DNA from: Mesorhizobium wenxiniae
GTDB taxonomy: Bacteria; Pseudomonadota; Alphaproteobacteria; Rhizobiales; Rhizobiaceae
Assembly (NCBI RefSeq): GCF_002284535.1
Contig: NZ_NPKH01000014.1
Location: 372,001 to 436,000 of the forward strand
Direction of reading: 5' to 3'
Length of the DNA: 64,000 nucleotides
The notes under the pieces were generated by a model. The model was not told the origin of the DNA, made no database searches, and saw nothing but the letters and a program-made list of their open reading frames with translations. The number at the start of each line of letters is the position of its first letter. The stretch's first letter is position 1. The position numbers and the translations under genes are program-made. Positions 63,238-64,000 of the stretch are shown piece by piece.

Positions 63238-64000
63238 TTAGAGTCGGTACGCCTTTTTTGCGAGCGTATAGGCAAGTTCCTGCGCCAGCTCGTGCGCCTC
63301 GTCTTCGCGGAGCCGATGCTCGGCGACGAGACGCGCAAGAAAGGCGCAATCGACCCGACGCGCCACCTCGTGGCGAGCCGGGATGGATGGAAAGGCGCGG
63401 GTGTCGTCGTTGAAGCCGACGGTGTTGTAGAAGCCGGCCGTCTCGGTGGTCATCTCGCGAAACCGGCGCATGCCCTCAGGGCTGTCGTGGAACCACCAGG
63501 CCGGCCCGAGCTTCAGCGCCGGGTAGACGCCGGCGAGCGGCGCCAGTTCGCGCGCATAGCTGGTCTCGTCGAGCGTGAAGAGGATGATGGTGAGGTCGCG
63601 CTCCAGCCCGACGCAGTCGAGCAGCGGCCTCAGCGCCGTCACATAGTCGGTTCGGATCGGGATATCGAACCCCTTGTCCCTGCCGAACCTCTGGAAGACG
63701 GCAGGCGAATGATTGCGCCAGGAGCCGGGATGGATCTGCAGGACCAACCCATCGTCGCGGCTCATCTTGGCCATTTCGGTCAGCATCTGGGCACGAAACA
63801 GCTTTCGCTCGCGCTCGTCGTCCGAGCCCCGGCGGATGCGGTTGAACAGCTCCTGTGCGGCGGCATCCGACAGATTGGCGGTCTCCGCTGTCGGATGGCC
63901 GTGATCCGACGCGGTCGCGCCAAAACTTTTGAAGAAGGCCCTTCTCTGGCGATGCGCATCGAGATAGCCGGCCCAGGTGCCGGTGTCGCAGCCGGTGATG
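63238..64000 (-). CDS. uxaC: Glucuronate isomerase, 3' part
   Basis: This is the C-terminal 253 residues of UxaC; the start lies outside the window. The frame continues open to the window edge, reading TGCDTGTWAGYLDAHRQRR, then LVLQIHPGSWRNHS, FDIPIRTDYVTALRPLLD and GFNDDTRAFPSIPARHEVARR. It isomerises D-glucuronate to D-fructuronate and D-galacturonate to D-tagaturonate. A TIM-barrel amidohydrolase family. It is the first visible gene of the uronate operon. Confidence 0.93.
   Translation of the reverse strand, partial: ITGCDTGTWAGYLDAHRQRRAFFKSFGATASDHGHPTAETANLSDAAAQELFNRIRRGSDDERERKLFRAQMLTEMAKMSRDDGLVLQIHPGSWRNHSPAVFQRFGRDKGFDIPIRTDYVTALRPLLDCVGLERDLTIILFTLDETSYARELAPLAGVYPALKLGPAWWFHDSPEGMRRFREMTTETAGFYNTVGFNDDTRAFPSIPARHEVARRVDCAFLARLVAEHRLREDEAHELAQELAYTLAKKAYRL

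Overview
The window looks like chromosomal DNA of a Rhizobiales alphaproteobacterium, most likely Mesorhizobium or a close relative. This is judged from protein recall and gene order, not from a database search. Pointers are high GC with strong third-position bias, a GapR/DUF2312 protein, 6S RNA upstream of the 5-formyl-THF cyclo-ligase and ymdB-type phosphoesterase genes, a DUF6867 gene attached to a liv operon, the order rplU-rpmA-obgE-proB-proA-nadD-rsfS-rlmH-envC-ctpA-yibQ-rppH, and rhizobial intergenic palindromes. I found no phage, insertion sequence, CRISPR array or plasmid functions.

Layout. 1-5.6 kb: 3' end of rpmE, a hypothetical gene, a TetR gene facing an NmrA-type reductase and DUF1772 pair, a SelW-like gene, yebC, and an ArsR gene facing SRPBCC-VOC-SRPBCC genes. 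6-18.7 kb: terC, ymdB-like phosphoesterase, fau, 6S RNA, a MoxR-GNAT-VWA-MBL run, msrB, a frameshifted arsC, gapR and pyruvate carboxylase. 18.8-24.9 kb: a branched-chain amino-acid ABC system (livHMGF, DUF6867, substrate-binding protein). 25.2-29.4 kb: a hydroxyproline-type catabolic cluster (epimerase, FAD oxidase, DapA-family deaminase) facing a GntR gene across two palindromic operators. 29.5-36.2 kb: two small paralogous secreted proteins, mmsA and a LysR gene, then dadA and alanine racemase. 36.3-51.4 kb: a long mostly minus-strand housekeeping block (rppH, yibQ-like deacetylase, ctpA, envC, rlmH, rsfS, nadD, proA, proB, obgE, rpmA, rplU), broken by an MscS channel and an MFS gene. 51.7-57.5 kb: tRNA-Ser(CGA), methyltransferase, Tim44-like protein, alpha/beta hydrolase, a lipoprotein and recQ. 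57.5-64 kb: a uronate module (uxaC, TRAP transporter, FadR-type regulator, kduI, kduD, kdgF), cut by the window edge inside uxaC.

Metabolic theme: the catabolic clusters import and degrade plant- and soil-derived compounds (branched-chain amino acids, hydroxyproline, D-alanine, valine or inositol-type semialdehydes, hexuronates). Pyruvate carboxylase supplies anaplerosis.

Main oddities. (1) Four unrelated genes (yebC, a VOC gene, mmsA, ctpA) have their last codons and stop region tandemly copied just downstream. (2) An arsenate-reductase-like gene carries a one-base deletion and has a possible PHO box upstream. (3) Three different cruciform-forming intergenic elements and a family of TGCATGTC...GACATGCA palindromes are present. 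(4) ArsR, TetR and GntR operators can be read directly in divergent promoters. (5) L21 and LivG carry long C-terminal extensions, and that of L21 ends in a helix-hairpin-helix segment. (6) A possible unannotated small RNA lies upstream of recQ.
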